A stretch of DNA of 64,000 nucleotides from Acaryochloris sp. CCMEE 5410 (GTDB lineage Bacteria > Cyanobacteriota > Cyanobacteriia > Thermosynechococcales > Thermosynechococcaceae): contig NZ_AFEJ02000001.1 in NCBI RefSeq assembly GCF_000238775.2, forward strand, positions 2,356,001 through 2,420,000, in the 5' to 3' direction. The translations under genes were made by a program, and so were the position numbers. The notes under the pieces are model-generated. The model was given only the letters and a program-made list of their open reading frames with translations, ran no database searches and was not told the DNA's origin. Below, piece after piece: positions 18,545 through 27,216 of this stretch. How positions within the stretch are numbered: the stretch's first letter is position 1; each line of letters begins with the position of its first letter.

Positions 18545-18847
18545 CTACCAGCTAGACTTAGTGACACCTGGCAATAAACCTTCGTGGGCCATTTCCCGTA
18601 ATACATGTCGGGATAAGCCAAAATCTCGATAATAGCCCCGAGACCGCCCAGTGACCCAGCAACGATTGCGCAAGCGAGTTGGCGCGCTATTCCGAGGAAG
18701 GCGTTGAAGCTGTCGGTGTAGATCCATCCGCTCTTGCTGAGAGGAGGCTTGAGAAATTTGTTCGAGTAGCGCTTGGCGCTTGTGAGCGTATTTAGCAACG
18801 AGTCTTTCTCGCTTTTTTTCGCGCTCAACCATGCCTTTTTTAGCCAT
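18545..18847 (-). CDS. rpsN: 30S ribosomal protein S14
   Basis: A 100-residue protein of the small-subunit head. [20 protein letters not shown] is the typical start, and [20 protein letters not shown] with [17 protein letters not shown] is the conserved rRNA-binding C-terminus. It is the long, zinc-free form, lacking the CxxC pairs. It stands alone, as in other cyanobacteria and plastids, rather than in the spc ribosomal operon. Confidence 0.98.
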   Translation of the reverse strand: MAKKGMVEREKKRERLVAKYAHKRQALLEQISQASSQQERMDLHRQLQRLPRNSAPTRLRNRCWVTGRSRGYYRDFGLSRHVLREMAHEGLLPGVTKSSW

Positions 18848-18929
18848 GAAGTTGTGGGATGTCCAATCAAAAATTTAAACAGTATTTTCTATTTTAACGA
18901 ATCTTGTCCTTTTTTTCGAAAGATTTCAC

Positions 18930-19601
18930 TTACTTTTTGGGAGAGCGAGCTGGGGTGACCTGACCTGCGGATGGGCAGAGATCATTCAGAGCACACCGAT
19001 CACAAGTGGGTTTGCGCGCACTACAAACGGCTCGACCATGGTAAATCAGGCGAATCGACCAGTTTTCCCAATCTTCTTGGGGTAACAGCTTCATCAAATC
19101 CTGCTCAATTTTGACGGGATCTTGATGGTGAGTTAGTCCCAGCCGATTGCTTAAGCGCTTGACGTGGGTATCTACGGTGACCCCCATATTAATGCCATAG
19201 CCATGGGCTAGGACAACATTAGCGGTCTTGCGGGCCACCCCAGGTAGGGTTAACAAAAGATCCATTTGATTCGGGACCTGGCCGTCAAAGTCCCTGACAA
19301 TCTTTTGGCAAGCCCCTTGAATATGCTTGGCTTTGTTGCGATAAAACCCCGTTGAGCGAATGAGCGTCTCTAATGCATCCCGATCCGCTTCGGCGAAGGC
19401 AAGGGCATCTGGATAGGCTTCAAACAGGGCTGGGGTCACTTGATTCACCCGCTCATCCGTACACTGAGCCGACAGAATCGTCGCTACTAGAAGCTGAACC
19501 GGTGTTTCATAGGTCAAGCTACAGGTTGCATCTGGATAGAGCTGTTTGAGGCGATCGAGTAATTCTAAGGCCTTTACTTTTTTGGCAGCAGGTCGAGGCA
19601 T
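18930..19601 (-). CDS. nth: Endonuclease III (DNA glycosylase/AP lyase)
   Basis: It removes oxidised pyrimidines and cuts the abasic site in base-excision repair. The 223-residue length is normal. It has the helix-hairpin-helix LPGVARKTANVVLAHG with the catalytic Lys, the catalytic Asp in VTVDTHVKRLSNRLGL, and the C-terminal 4Fe-4S loop with spacing Cys-X6-Cys-X2-Cys-X5-Cys (CSARKPTCDRCALNDLC). It starts 3 bases after the rseP stop, so the two form an operon. Confidence 0.97.
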   Translation of the reverse strand: MPRPAAKKVKALELLDRLKQLYPDATCSLTYETPVQLLVATILSAQCTDERVNQVTPALFEAYPDALAFAEADRDALETLIRSTGFYRNKAKHIQGACQKIVRDFDGQVPNQMDLLLTLPGVARKTANVVLAHGYGINMGVTVDTHVKRLSNRLGLTHHQDPVKIEQDLMKLLPQEDWENWSIRLIYHGRAVCSARKPTCDRCALNDLCPSAGQVTPARSPKK

Positions 19602-19604
19602 AGC

Positions 19605-20693
19605 CTAAGTCATTAGTTTGGCGGTATCCAGAACAATCATAAATACCCCCAGCCCCAACAAGAGAAAGAGGCTAACCTGCATGACACCTTCTTGAATCTT
19701 GTTAGGCAATGGCTTCCCTCGGAGTCCTTCCAGGAGTAAGAACGCTAATTGACCACCATCTAACGCTGGTAACGGCAGGATATTGATAAAAGCCAAGTTG
19801 ACGCTAATGACTGCGGCAAACTGGAACAGGCTGCTCATATCCGTTCGCGCCATATCAGCACCAATGGCAACAATACCCACAGGACCTGCAACTTGGCTGG
19901 CGGATTCTCTAAAATTACCCACCAATTCACTAAGGGTATGAGCCATAAAACCCACGATTTTCTGAAATTCTTGGGCCGCAGTACCAAACAACTCGCCGAC
20001 ATGTTGAATCGGACGGCGCACTAAACGACCATTGGGAGCAAGCTGAACCCCAATGCGGGCTAGTCCATCATCCGTTCGTTCAGGAATAATGCTGATGTCT
20101 AGCTCTTGGTCTTGCCGTTTAATATGCAACTGAATGGGCTGACCATCGTTGTCTTGGATGGATTTCATCAGGGAATCCCGAGCAGCCTCTGCTTGGCCTA
20201 GGGGCTGTCCATCAACGGCGAGGACAATATCTCTCGATTGGATGCCTGCATTAGCAGCCACAGAACTCACATCCGTTGCCACTTGAGCAATTAACACCCC
20301 TGGCTGGTACTGCACACCACCGGGAACCCCAACAATACCAACTTCTGCAACCAGGAGCACATAGGCCAAAATCATATTGGCAATCACCCCGGCACTGATA
20401 ACAATGGCCCGGTCCAACACGGGTCGATTGCGCATCAAATCTGGATCGGTAAGAGGAATAGAACTCTCGGGATCTTCATCTGGGAATCCGACGTACCCCC
20501 CCAAGGGAATACTCCGCAAAGCATACTCAGTTTGCTCACCCTGGTATTTCCATAAGACCGGGCCAAAACCAATGGAAAAGCGGTTTACATGGATGCCTTG
20601 CAGTCTCGCAGCAAGAAAGTGACCTAATTCATGGACAGCAATCAGCAGTCCTAGAATACCGATCATGATGAAAATTCCAGCAAAGGGAGGCAT
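19605..20693 (-). CDS. rseP: RseP/S2P-type intramembrane zinc protease (M50)
   Basis: A 362-residue membrane protease that cuts transmembrane segments of signalling proteins such as anti-sigma factors. HELGH (His21, Glu22, His25) sits in the first membrane helix. The second conserved site LPLPALDGGQL lies in a late helix and supplies the Asp ligand. One PDZ domain occupies about 115-200 (VAANAGIQSRDIVLAVDG). At least four membrane segments are visible. It is the first gene of an operon with nth. The substrate is not deducible. Confidence 0.95.
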   Translation of the reverse strand: MPPFAGIFIMIGILGLLIAVHELGHFLAARLQGIHVNRFSIGFGPVLWKYQGEQTEYALRSIPLGGYVGFPDEDPESSIPLTDPDLMRNRPVLDRAIVISAGVIANMILAYVLLVAEVGIVGVPGGVQYQPGVLIAQVATDVSSVAANAGIQSRDIVLAVDGQPLGQAEAARDSLMKSIQDNDGQPIQLHIKRQDQELDISIIPERTDDGLARIGVQLAPNGRLVRRPIQHVGELFGTAAQEFQKIVGFMAHTLSELVGNFRESASQVAGPVGIVAIGADMARTDMSSLFQFAAVISVNLAFINILPLPALDGGQLAFLLLEGLRGKPLPNKIQEGVMQVSLFLLLGLGVFMIVLDTAKLMT

Positions 20694-20940
20694 GGATGCA
20701 CCTTAATATCGCGGCTCTAATCCAATCATAGGGGATTAGGTTTAACTATCTTAACGCTATTGATGGTCTCAGGTTGTCAGGGAGAACGCAGGCCATAATT
20801 CCAGTAAGATGCGAAACAAATAAGCAGGGACATTTCGCCAATAACGTTCGGTTCTACTGCTGGGGGAATGGGGGTAAAATCGCTATCTTCAAAGAAGTCG
20901 TATTTCAGCCATTGCACCAATAGGAGAGGCAGTTGCAACT

Positions 20941-22419
20941 GTGAATGCATGGGTCTTGCCGACAATTAGCGAAGGGTTTCGGGAGAGCGAGCCAGACTTA
21001 GATTGGTGGTCTGAGCCTCAATCCACTCAGGCTGAAACGGAATGGCATGCTGCAATTGGTACGCTCCTATCCATGTTGCTGACGACCCAGGAAATAAATA
21101 TTAGCCAAGCTGGGGGGAACCCGTCCAATCTTAACCAGCTTCAAGGTTTGATCTTGACGGGGCCGACGCCTCTATTGAGTGATTTGGGCTTATTTGCCCA
21201 TTTCCATACCTGGGCCTTAATCCCCACCCATGGCACTGCATTACAGTTGCCGCCCTGTGCTCAGTTGAAGGCTGAATCAGCCACTCAGTCTGCCCAGACA
21301 ATTCCCTTACTCCCCGCTGATCCACAATTAGCAGAACGATTTTGTTTGGTGCTGACGGCTTCTTTTTGTTGGGTCGCTACTTTAAAGCCTTCTGTCGATC
21401 AAGGAGCATGCTTTCAGTTCTCCTTTATCCCAGAAACCGTGAATCAGGTGCTCCAAAGTGTACGGTCGCGCATTCAACTCACTCGACCACATGAATTGGC
21501 AGCGTTTGATGCCCTGCTGCAGCAGTGGCCAACGGTAGAGCCTCACTATCAAATTCCGCTGCAATTTAGCCGTCAACTGTTGCATAACTACCGCCAAGTT
21601 TCAGCTATCTTGCCTGAGCTTTCTCTCCACCGTGCGGCTAAACCAACAGCGATGAAAGCTGATGGGTTAGAGCAGGGGGAAGCGGTTTCAAAGCGCAACA
21701 CACATCAGAAAGGCCCAGAAGTTGATTTATTAAAAGCCTTAGCTCATGAAGTGCGAACACCTCTGACCACCATCCAAACCTTTACTCAACTATTGCTAAA
21801 ACGCTCAGATTTACCGGCAGAAGTATTGAAACGACTCGAAGCGATACGACGAGAATGTCATGAGCAAATTGATCGCTTTAGCCTAATTTTTAGGGCAATG
21901 GAGCTGACCACTGCTGAGACAACACCCACCATTCAGCTTATGTCTATTTCGGTTCAGGAGGTTTTAACCACGAATGTTCCGCGCTGGCAAAAGCAGGCCG
22001 ATCGGCGCAGTCTCTCTTTTGAGTTAGATATGCCGGAGCAACTGCCTGCGATCGCAATTAGTGATCCCAATATGTTGGAACAGGTGCTCACAGGCTTAAT
22101 CGAGCAACTCAGCCATCGCTTGCCCATCGGTAGTCAAATGCAGTTACAAATTGCCCTAGCAGGCGATCAGCTCAAATTAGAGCTTCGTTCTGATCAAACC
22201 ATGACGAATCCAGATTCAGCTGCTGATTTGCCCATGCTCAAAGCAATAGGTGATTTACTCATGCTGCAACCTGAAACGGGCAATTTGAGCTTGAGTTTAC
22301 CGGTGACCAAACAACTGTTCGAAATCTTAGGCGGGAAACTCACTGTCCGCCAAAATCAGCAGCAAGGTGAAGTCTTGACAATCTTTTTGCCCCTAGGGAC
22401 AGATAGTACTGCATACTAA
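20941..22419 (+). CDS. Histidine-kinase-like protein with degenerate ATP-binding domain
   Basis: A 492-residue soluble protein with a GTG start. Residues 1-235 form a cyanobacterial sensor-like region with no recognised domain. A dimerisation/phosphoacceptor (HisKA) region follows with an intact H-box, KALAHEVRTPLTTI. The ATPase domain is present in outline (about 340-490) but the N-box, normally with two Asn, reads LEQVLTGLIEQLSHRL, losing both. No DxGxG box is visible, and the G2 region is NLSLSLPVTKQLFEILGGKL. ATP binding is therefore doubtful, and it may act as a phosphotransfer or regulatory partner. No response regulator gene is adjacent. Confidence 0.85.
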   Translation: MNAWVLPTISEGFRESEPDLDWWSEPQSTQAETEWHAAIGTLLSMLLTTQEINISQAGGNPSNLNQLQGLILTGPTPLLSDLGLFAHFHTWALIPTHGTALQLPPCAQLKAESATQSAQTIPLLPADPQLAERFCLVLTASFCWVATLKPSVDQGACFQFSFIPETVNQVLQSVRSRIQLTRPHELAAFDALLQQWPTVEPHYQIPLQFSRQLLHNYRQVSAILPELSLHRAAKPTAMKADGLEQGEAVSKRNTHQKGPEVDLLKALAHEVRTPLTTIQTFTQLLLKRSDLPAEVLKRLEAIRRECHEQIDRFSLIFRAMELTTAETTPTIQLMSISVQEVLTTNVPRWQKQADRRSLSFELDMPEQLPAIAISDPNMLEQVLTGLIEQLSHRLPIGSQMQLQIALAGDQLKLELRSDQTMTNPDSAADLPMLKAIGDLLMLQPETGNLSLSLPVTKQLFEILGGKLTVRQNQQQGEVLTIFLPLGTDSTAY

Positions 22420-22502
22420 GAATAACTCCAGAACTGGGGAACTGCCCTGAGTCTGACAAGATATTTCCCTAATGATGGAGCGGGTCGTATCGAAACTTGA
22501 TT

Positions 22503-23048
22503 ATGTCTGTAGAGAATCTCGTTACCCCTCTCGCCGACTTGGAAGCGATCCCCTATCTAGATGCCGACGGGATGCTCCCCCAACAATTTGCTGGCAAAAT
22601 TGGTGTCTATGCCATCTTTGGGGAAGATCAAAGCCTCCAATATGTGGGGTACTCAAGAGATACCTTTCTCAGCCTCAAACAGCACTTAATTCGTCAACCT
22701 CGTTTATGCTATTGGCTGAAAGTCCAAACTATTGACCGTCCCAACCGTACCCTACTGGAAGAGATACGGAGTACCTGGATTCAAGGCAATGATGCGCCAG
22801 TCCCCGGTAACCACAGCGATCAGAGCAAGTGGGAACAGGCCATTGACGTCAAAGCCGCAATGACCGATGAAGAACAGGCCCAACATCAAGACCCCGCTTT
22901 AGACGAGCGCAGCCAGCTCAAAGTTCTTAAAAATGCGGCTCGCCGTCTAGAAGCTGAAATCATGGAGATCCTGAACCAGCGTGGCTTACAAGAGCCTCTG
23001 CGGTTTAACCCTAAGTTAAAAGAGACGGGTTTGTTAGATTTGAAATAA
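22503..23048 (+). CDS. GIY-YIG nuclease-fold protein
   Basis: A 181-residue protein. The GIY-YIG core lies at about 34-100: GKIGVYAIFG (GIY position), LQYVGYSRD (YIG position, here YVG, with the following Arg), and a later Glu in RTLLEEIRSTW as metal ligand. It is followed by a charged helical tail (RSQLKVLKNAARRLEAEIME). GIY-YIG proteins cut DNA in repair or mobile elements; here it stands near repair and housekeeping genes without mobile context. The ATG at 22503 is preferred over TTG 22497. The target is unknown. Confidence 0.82.
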   Translation: MSVENLVTPLADLEAIPYLDADGMLPQQFAGKIGVYAIFGEDQSLQYVGYSRDTFLSLKQHLIRQPRLCYWLKVQTIDRPNRTLLEEIRSTWIQGNDAPVPGNHSDQSKWEQAIDVKAAMTDEEQAQHQDPALDERSQLKVLKNAARRLEAEIMEILNQRGLQEPLRFNPKLKETGLLDLK

Positions 23049-23137
23049 CATCAGTTATCCCTCCCCCAGCATTCGCTCATCACAGTTCCAGAGCTTCTTT
23101 TTTTGCAGAGATATCGCCCCTAATCCAGAGAAGTCTC

Positions 23138-23836
23138 ATGCCTGACGGAGAACAAATCAGTTTATTTGATTGGCAAGAAACCGAAACCGTGTCAGAAGCG
23201 GTGACCCACGAAGAGATCTCTGCGAGTCCACAGGTTCCTATCCCTAAAGGGTTTTACCAAAATCTACAAGAGTTAACGACTCATTGCCAACAATGTCAGC
23301 GATGTGATTTAGCCCCCAGTCGCACCCATGTGGTCGTCAGTCGGGGGAACCCGGAAGCCCCCATTCTGATCATTGGCGAAGGCCCTGGTCAACATGAAGA
23401 TGAAACAGGGTTACCATTCGTGGGCCGAGCCGGACAGTTACTAGACAAAATCTTGGCCTCTGTCAAACTCGATTCCCAAAACGATGTTTATATTTGCAAT
23501 ATTGTTAAATGCCGTCCACCAGGCAATCGAGCCCCGACGTCAGACGAGTCAGCAGCTTGTAAGCCCTATCTGCTAGAACAGATCCGCCTTGTGAACCCCA
23601 AGATTATCCTACTGACAGGAGCAACAGCAGTACGGGGACTGACAGGAGATAAACGAGGCATTACCAAAATCCGTGGGCAATGGTTAGCATGGCAAAACTA
23701 TCTGTGCATGCCCATCTTGCATCCTGCCTACCTCCTTAGAAATCCCTCTCCTGAGCCTGGCAAACCCAAGTGGTTAATGTGGCAAGATATTCAAGCCGTT
23801 CGGGCGAAACTAGATGAGCTGCTGCAGATACCTTAA
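23138..23836 (+). CDS. Family 4 uracil-DNA glycosylase (4Fe-4S)
   Basis: It removes uracil from DNA after cytosine deamination. The 232-residue protein has a 40-residue N-terminal extension, then cluster cysteines CQQCQRC (53, 56 likely ligands) and later Cys in KCRPPGNRAP and SAACKPYL. The active-site motif 1 reads IGEGPGQHEDETG, motif 2 is the HPAYLLRNP loop, and GLPFVGRAGQLLD matches the family. It is alone between the GIY-YIG gene and hmpF. Confidence 0.95.
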   Translation: MPDGEQISLFDWQETETVSEAVTHEEISASPQVPIPKGFYQNLQELTTHCQQCQRCDLAPSRTHVVVSRGNPEAPILIIGEGPGQHEDETGLPFVGRAGQLLDKILASVKLDSQNDVYICNIVKCRPPGNRAPTSDESAACKPYLLEQIRLVNPKIILLTGATAVRGLTGDKRGITKIRGQWLAWQNYLCMPILHPAYLLRNPSPEPGKPKWLMWQDIQAVRAKLDELLQIP

Positions 23837-23908
23837 ACATTTGGGAACTTGAACCCAACAACATTTCGGCAACCGATGAATAATCGGACCAAAGCCTTGC
23901 CAGCTGCT

Positions 23909-25564
23909 CTAGCTCCCTTGACCAATAGCCATAAAGACTTGCTTCAGTTCATTCAAGGTAGAGAAAGCTGGATTGTCTTGCTGACCTTCTTGGCCTTTGA
24001 GGCTTTCGACAACGTCTTGAATCGGTTGTAATAAGCTCTCAGAGGTTTTGACCTTCCCCCACAACTCAGCCAAGACCGTTTTTTGGTTCTCTAGCTCTTG
24101 TTCTTGTTGTTTTAATGCATTGCGCTTATTATCTTGTTCTGCAGACGTCGCCTCTATCGTATTACGAGTGACTTGTAGAGAAGCCTCAAGGTCACCTAGT
24201 TCTTGGTTTAACTTTTCTAGGGCTTGCTGTTGCTTTTCTTGCTCAGCTTTGGCTAAGTCTACAAGCGGGGCCAAGTCTAACGTGGCGGATTGATGAAATT
24301 TATTCTGTTGCGATCGCTTCCGCTGATACAAAATATCTTGATGGAAATAAAGAATGGCTTCACGCTCTTGTAACGTTTTGCGCTGACCTTCTAACGTTTC
24401 ATCCAGTAAACGAAAATGCTGACGCTCATCTTCCAATTCACCAGTCAAACTCAATTGATCATACTCGCTGGCATTTTGAATTTTTGCTTCCAACTCATCA
24501 ATCGCGTCTTGTTGATATTTCAGTTCTTCCTCTTGATCATTAACAAAACTAGACAGTTTAACCAATTCTGTGTTGAGCTTCTCTACCGTAGCCTCCAGTT
24601 CCTCTAAAGGCATATCCCGAAGCTTGTGCACATCGGCTTGCTCACCAGCAGCACCCTGCATTTGAGTGAGAGTCTCATAGAGACTGCCTTGGGCTTGTAG
24701 CTGTTCGCTTAGCCAACTTTTCTGTTCTTCTTTCAAGGTGAATGACTGCTCTTGCACCTTAAGTTCTAGCTTGGTTTGTGCCAAAGAATCTTCGGTTTGT
24801 TGCCATTCCCGCCAAGCAGCTTGTAGCTCAGACTGTTGTTGATCCAGCGTTGCTTGTTGTTGTTGAGCGTGAGAGCGATCCTGGTCAAGATTGTGCCAAG
24901 CTTCCTGTATCTGAGGATGTTGATTGATACTCGCTAATGCATGATCCGGATTGGATGTCCCATTAGCTAGGGCTTGATCCAATTGATCCAACAATTGCTC
25001 TATCTGCCGAACTTGTTCATCAGACAGACCTGCCTGTGCGTCATTTTGAGCATTTTGCAAACGTCCCCAGCCTTCCTCTAACTGCTGGCGATCTAGCTCC
25101 ATCTGCTCTTTTAACTGCAGGATCTGAGTACGCGTAGCTTCAAATTCTTGGCGTTGCTGCTCAATTTTTTGAGATTCAGCATCCCACTCCTGTATTTCCT
25201 CAGCTCGGGCTTCCATATCCACTTCACGCCGAGTGAGTTCTTGACTTTGGTAAATTAAAGATTGCTTCCACCCTTCAATCTCTTCTTCCTGGGTTTTAAA
25301 TTTCTCACGCATGCGAGAGAAGCTTTTTAAGATACCCACTAGCTGCCTTGTTGCATCTTGAATACTTTTAAGCTGCTGATTGCCATCCATCTCAACCAAG
25401 ACGAGGACACCTGCGTTATAGTCGTTCGCAGCATCAGCTTGGAGCATTTCTTCGCCAGAGATAGGGCTCCAGTTATGCTCAGATTGCTTTTGGGCTAAAA
25501 GCTTTAGCTCTGTTTTAGCACCCATAAAGCCAGTTTTCTTGTGCACTTCAGCGAGATACAGCAC
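23909..25564 (-). CDS. hmpF: HmpF-like pilus motility / phototaxis coiled-coil protein
   Basis: The N-terminus YLAEVHKKTGFMGAKTELKL with SEHNWSPISGEEML matches HmpF, which localises to the cell pole with type IV pili and is needed for gliding hormogonia and phototaxis. From about residue 75 to 545 it is a long Gln/Glu-rich coiled coil. The open frame reaches TTG 25579, but GTG 25564 gives MLYLAEV, the usual family start. It is divergent from hmpB across about 560 bases, whereas in Nostoc-type loci, as I recall, hmpF follows hmpE. No PatA-like hmpA is in the window. Confidence 0.88.
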   Translation of the reverse strand: MLYLAEVHKKTGFMGAKTELKLLAQKQSEHNWSPISGEEMLQADAANDYNAGVLVLVEMDGNQQLKSIQDATRQLVGILKSFSRMREKFKTQEEEIEGWKQSLIYQSQELTRREVDMEARAEEIQEWDAESQKIEQQRQEFEATRTQILQLKEQMELDRQQLEEGWGRLQNAQNDAQAGLSDEQVRQIEQLLDQLDQALANGTSNPDHALASINQHPQIQEAWHNLDQDRSHAQQQQATLDQQQSELQAAWREWQQTEDSLAQTKLELKVQEQSFTLKEEQKSWLSEQLQAQGSLYETLTQMQGAAGEQADVHKLRDMPLEELEATVEKLNTELVKLSSFVNDQEEELKYQQDAIDELEAKIQNASEYDQLSLTGELEDERQHFRLLDETLEGQRKTLQEREAILYFHQDILYQRKRSQQNKFHQSATLDLAPLVDLAKAEQEKQQQALEKLNQELGDLEASLQVTRNTIEATSAEQDNKRNALKQQEQELENQKTVLAELWGKVKTSESLLQPIQDVVESLKGQEGQQDNPAFSTLNELKQVFMAIGQGS

Positions 25565-26122
25565 ACTTATCACCCTCAATTTCTACTTGCATCTGAGCCT
25601 AGTCAATATCCAAAGTTCAGCTTTCTAAATTTAGCGATCGTATTGAACGTCATTCAACTCCTATTTAGTATAAAAGCTTAGCTTTTGAATCAATAGGATT
25701 TTTCAAGCAGTCAGCTGAACTTCTCCTCAAGATTAGCTAACTTCAAGATTTAAGCCAACACTCTCAGCCAAAGACATGCTCAACTATACAAGGGAACTCA
25801 GTTCTTCCCAAATCAATAGTTCCCAGAAGGGCAGCTCTTCTTTGCATGCACAGAGCAAGTCTTTTTACTCCTAAGGAATTGATCCTTTCCCTGGAACAAA
25901 ACAATCCACAGATTGGCAAATTGTATGTTAGGGGAGGGTATCCTAAGTTCGCAGGGGAAATTACCCTCAATAACTTCGTTCTTGGCTGTTCTGTTTGAAG
26001 CTAGTCTACTCAGGTAAATGACTGATACTATTTGTCAAATTACTTCAGACCACTTTCACCTTTACCGTAGCAGCCAATACTTAAATGTGAGTAGCCCTAG
26101 CGAAGATGTCAGGTAGCAATAA
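25565..26122. other. Divergent control region between hmpF and hmpB
   Basis: About 560 bases separating the two arms of the motility locus. It must hold two promoters. I see no convincing box pair, repeat or small gene; the 68-codon frame at 25764-25970 resembles nothing. Confidence 0.5.
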
Positions 26123-26488
26123 ATGCAAAAAGTTTTAGTAGTTGATGACAGTATTACACAGCGACAACTCATGAGCAATGCTCTCGAAGACATGGGACTC
26201 ACGGTTTTGATCGCAACAGATGGAGTAGAAGCGCTTGAGCAAATCCAATCAACGCAACCTGATATTGTGGTCCTAGATATCGTCATGCCTCGAAAAAATG
26301 GGTATGAGGTTTGTCGCGAAATAAAGTCTAACCCAACAACTCAAAATGTACCAGTTGTAATTTGTTCCTCAAAAACAGAAGACTTTGATCGGTACTGGGG
26401 GATGAAACAAGGGGCAGATGCTTATCTGACCAAGCCGATACAACCAAGAGAATTACTAGTCATAGTTAGGCAATTACTAGAAGGTTAG
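26123..26488 (+). CDS. hmpB: CheY-like response regulator (PilH/HmpB)
   Basis: A 121-residue single receiver domain with an acid pair in VLVVDDSITQ (Asp8, Asp9), phosphoacceptor Asp52 in VVLDIVMPRKNG, switch Ser82 in VICSSKTED and Lys104 in AYLTKP. It has no output domain, so it works as a diffusible phosphate carrier in the pilus-chemotaxis cascade, receiving phosphate from the CheA encoded at 29803-34305. It is the first gene of the hmpB-C-D-E cluster and is 6 bases from the CheW gene. Confidence 0.92.
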   Translation: MQKVLVVDDSITQRQLMSNALEDMGLTVLIATDGVEALEQIQSTQPDIVVLDIVMPRKNGYEVCREIKSNPTTQNVPVVICSSKTEDFDRYWGMKQGADAYLTKPIQPRELLVIVRQLLEG

Positions 26489-26494
26489 GTCCTT

Positions 26495-27022
26495 ATGGTC
26501 AGTCACCAAGATATTGTTGCAGATACAGATACTAATCAGCTTTCCAATCTCCAGGAATTACAAAATCCTGAAGGAGACTTATTCTTAAGATTCTTTATTG
26601 AGTCAGGCCAAGAATTTGCATTACCAGCTCAAGGTATTCGGGAAGTACTAGCATTAGCCCCCGATCAAATTACGCCGATTCCCAATGTATCCCCTGTGCT
26701 GATGGGTGTCTTAAATCTGAGAGGTCAGGTTGTTTGGGTCACAGATATTGGTCAGTTCCTAGGCCATCCTAAACCCTTGGATACAGATTGCCAGGAAATA
26801 TCGATCATTGCGATCGAATCCCAAGAAATCACGGTGGGGCTGGCAGTTGACAAAGTGATGGATATGGATTGGCTTGATGCTGACAGGCTAAGTCCATCCC
26901 TCAGTGCACCAGACAATATGGCCCCTTTCTTGAAGGGAGAATGGGTACTCGGTGACTCCGAACAATATTTACGATTATTGGATCCAGAAGCAATTTTGAG
27001 ATCAGCCCGGTGGGCGACTTAA
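26495..27022 (+). CDS. hmpC: CheW-like coupling protein (PilI/HmpC)
   Basis: A 175-residue CheW domain after a 25-residue acidic lead. FALPAQGIREVLALAPDQITPIPN and VLMGVLNLRGQVVWVTDIGQFLG are diagnostic of the fold. It couples the receptor (next gene) to the CheA kinase at a polar array. It is translationally close to hmpB. A gap of about 195 bases to hmpD may hold another promoter. Confidence 0.92.
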   Translation: MVSHQDIVADTDTNQLSNLQELQNPEGDLFLRFFIESGQEFALPAQGIREVLALAPDQITPIPNVSPVLMGVLNLRGQVVWVTDIGQFLGHPKPLDTDCQEISIIAIESQEITVGLAVDKVMDMDWLDADRLSPSLSAPDNMAPFLKGEWVLGDSEQYLRLLDPEAILRSARWAT

Positions 27023-27216
27023 TTCCAAGAAGGGGGAAGGGTAATGACTAAACTTGGCAAGTCTAGAGGTTAACCTTCAAAATCATTCCTTAAGTTTTGT
27101 TCAATCTTAGTGGTTTAATTCATCTCAGATAGTTTTTTCAACATTCTCTATCACACCCCCCGAAGATTATTCGCTTCAGTTAGCATTTCGACTCATCCAG
27201 TGGCAGGAGCAGACAG

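Noticed and set aside
18463-18870. 135-codon frame across rpsN
   Set aside because: It is a shadow of the clear ribosomal protein S14.
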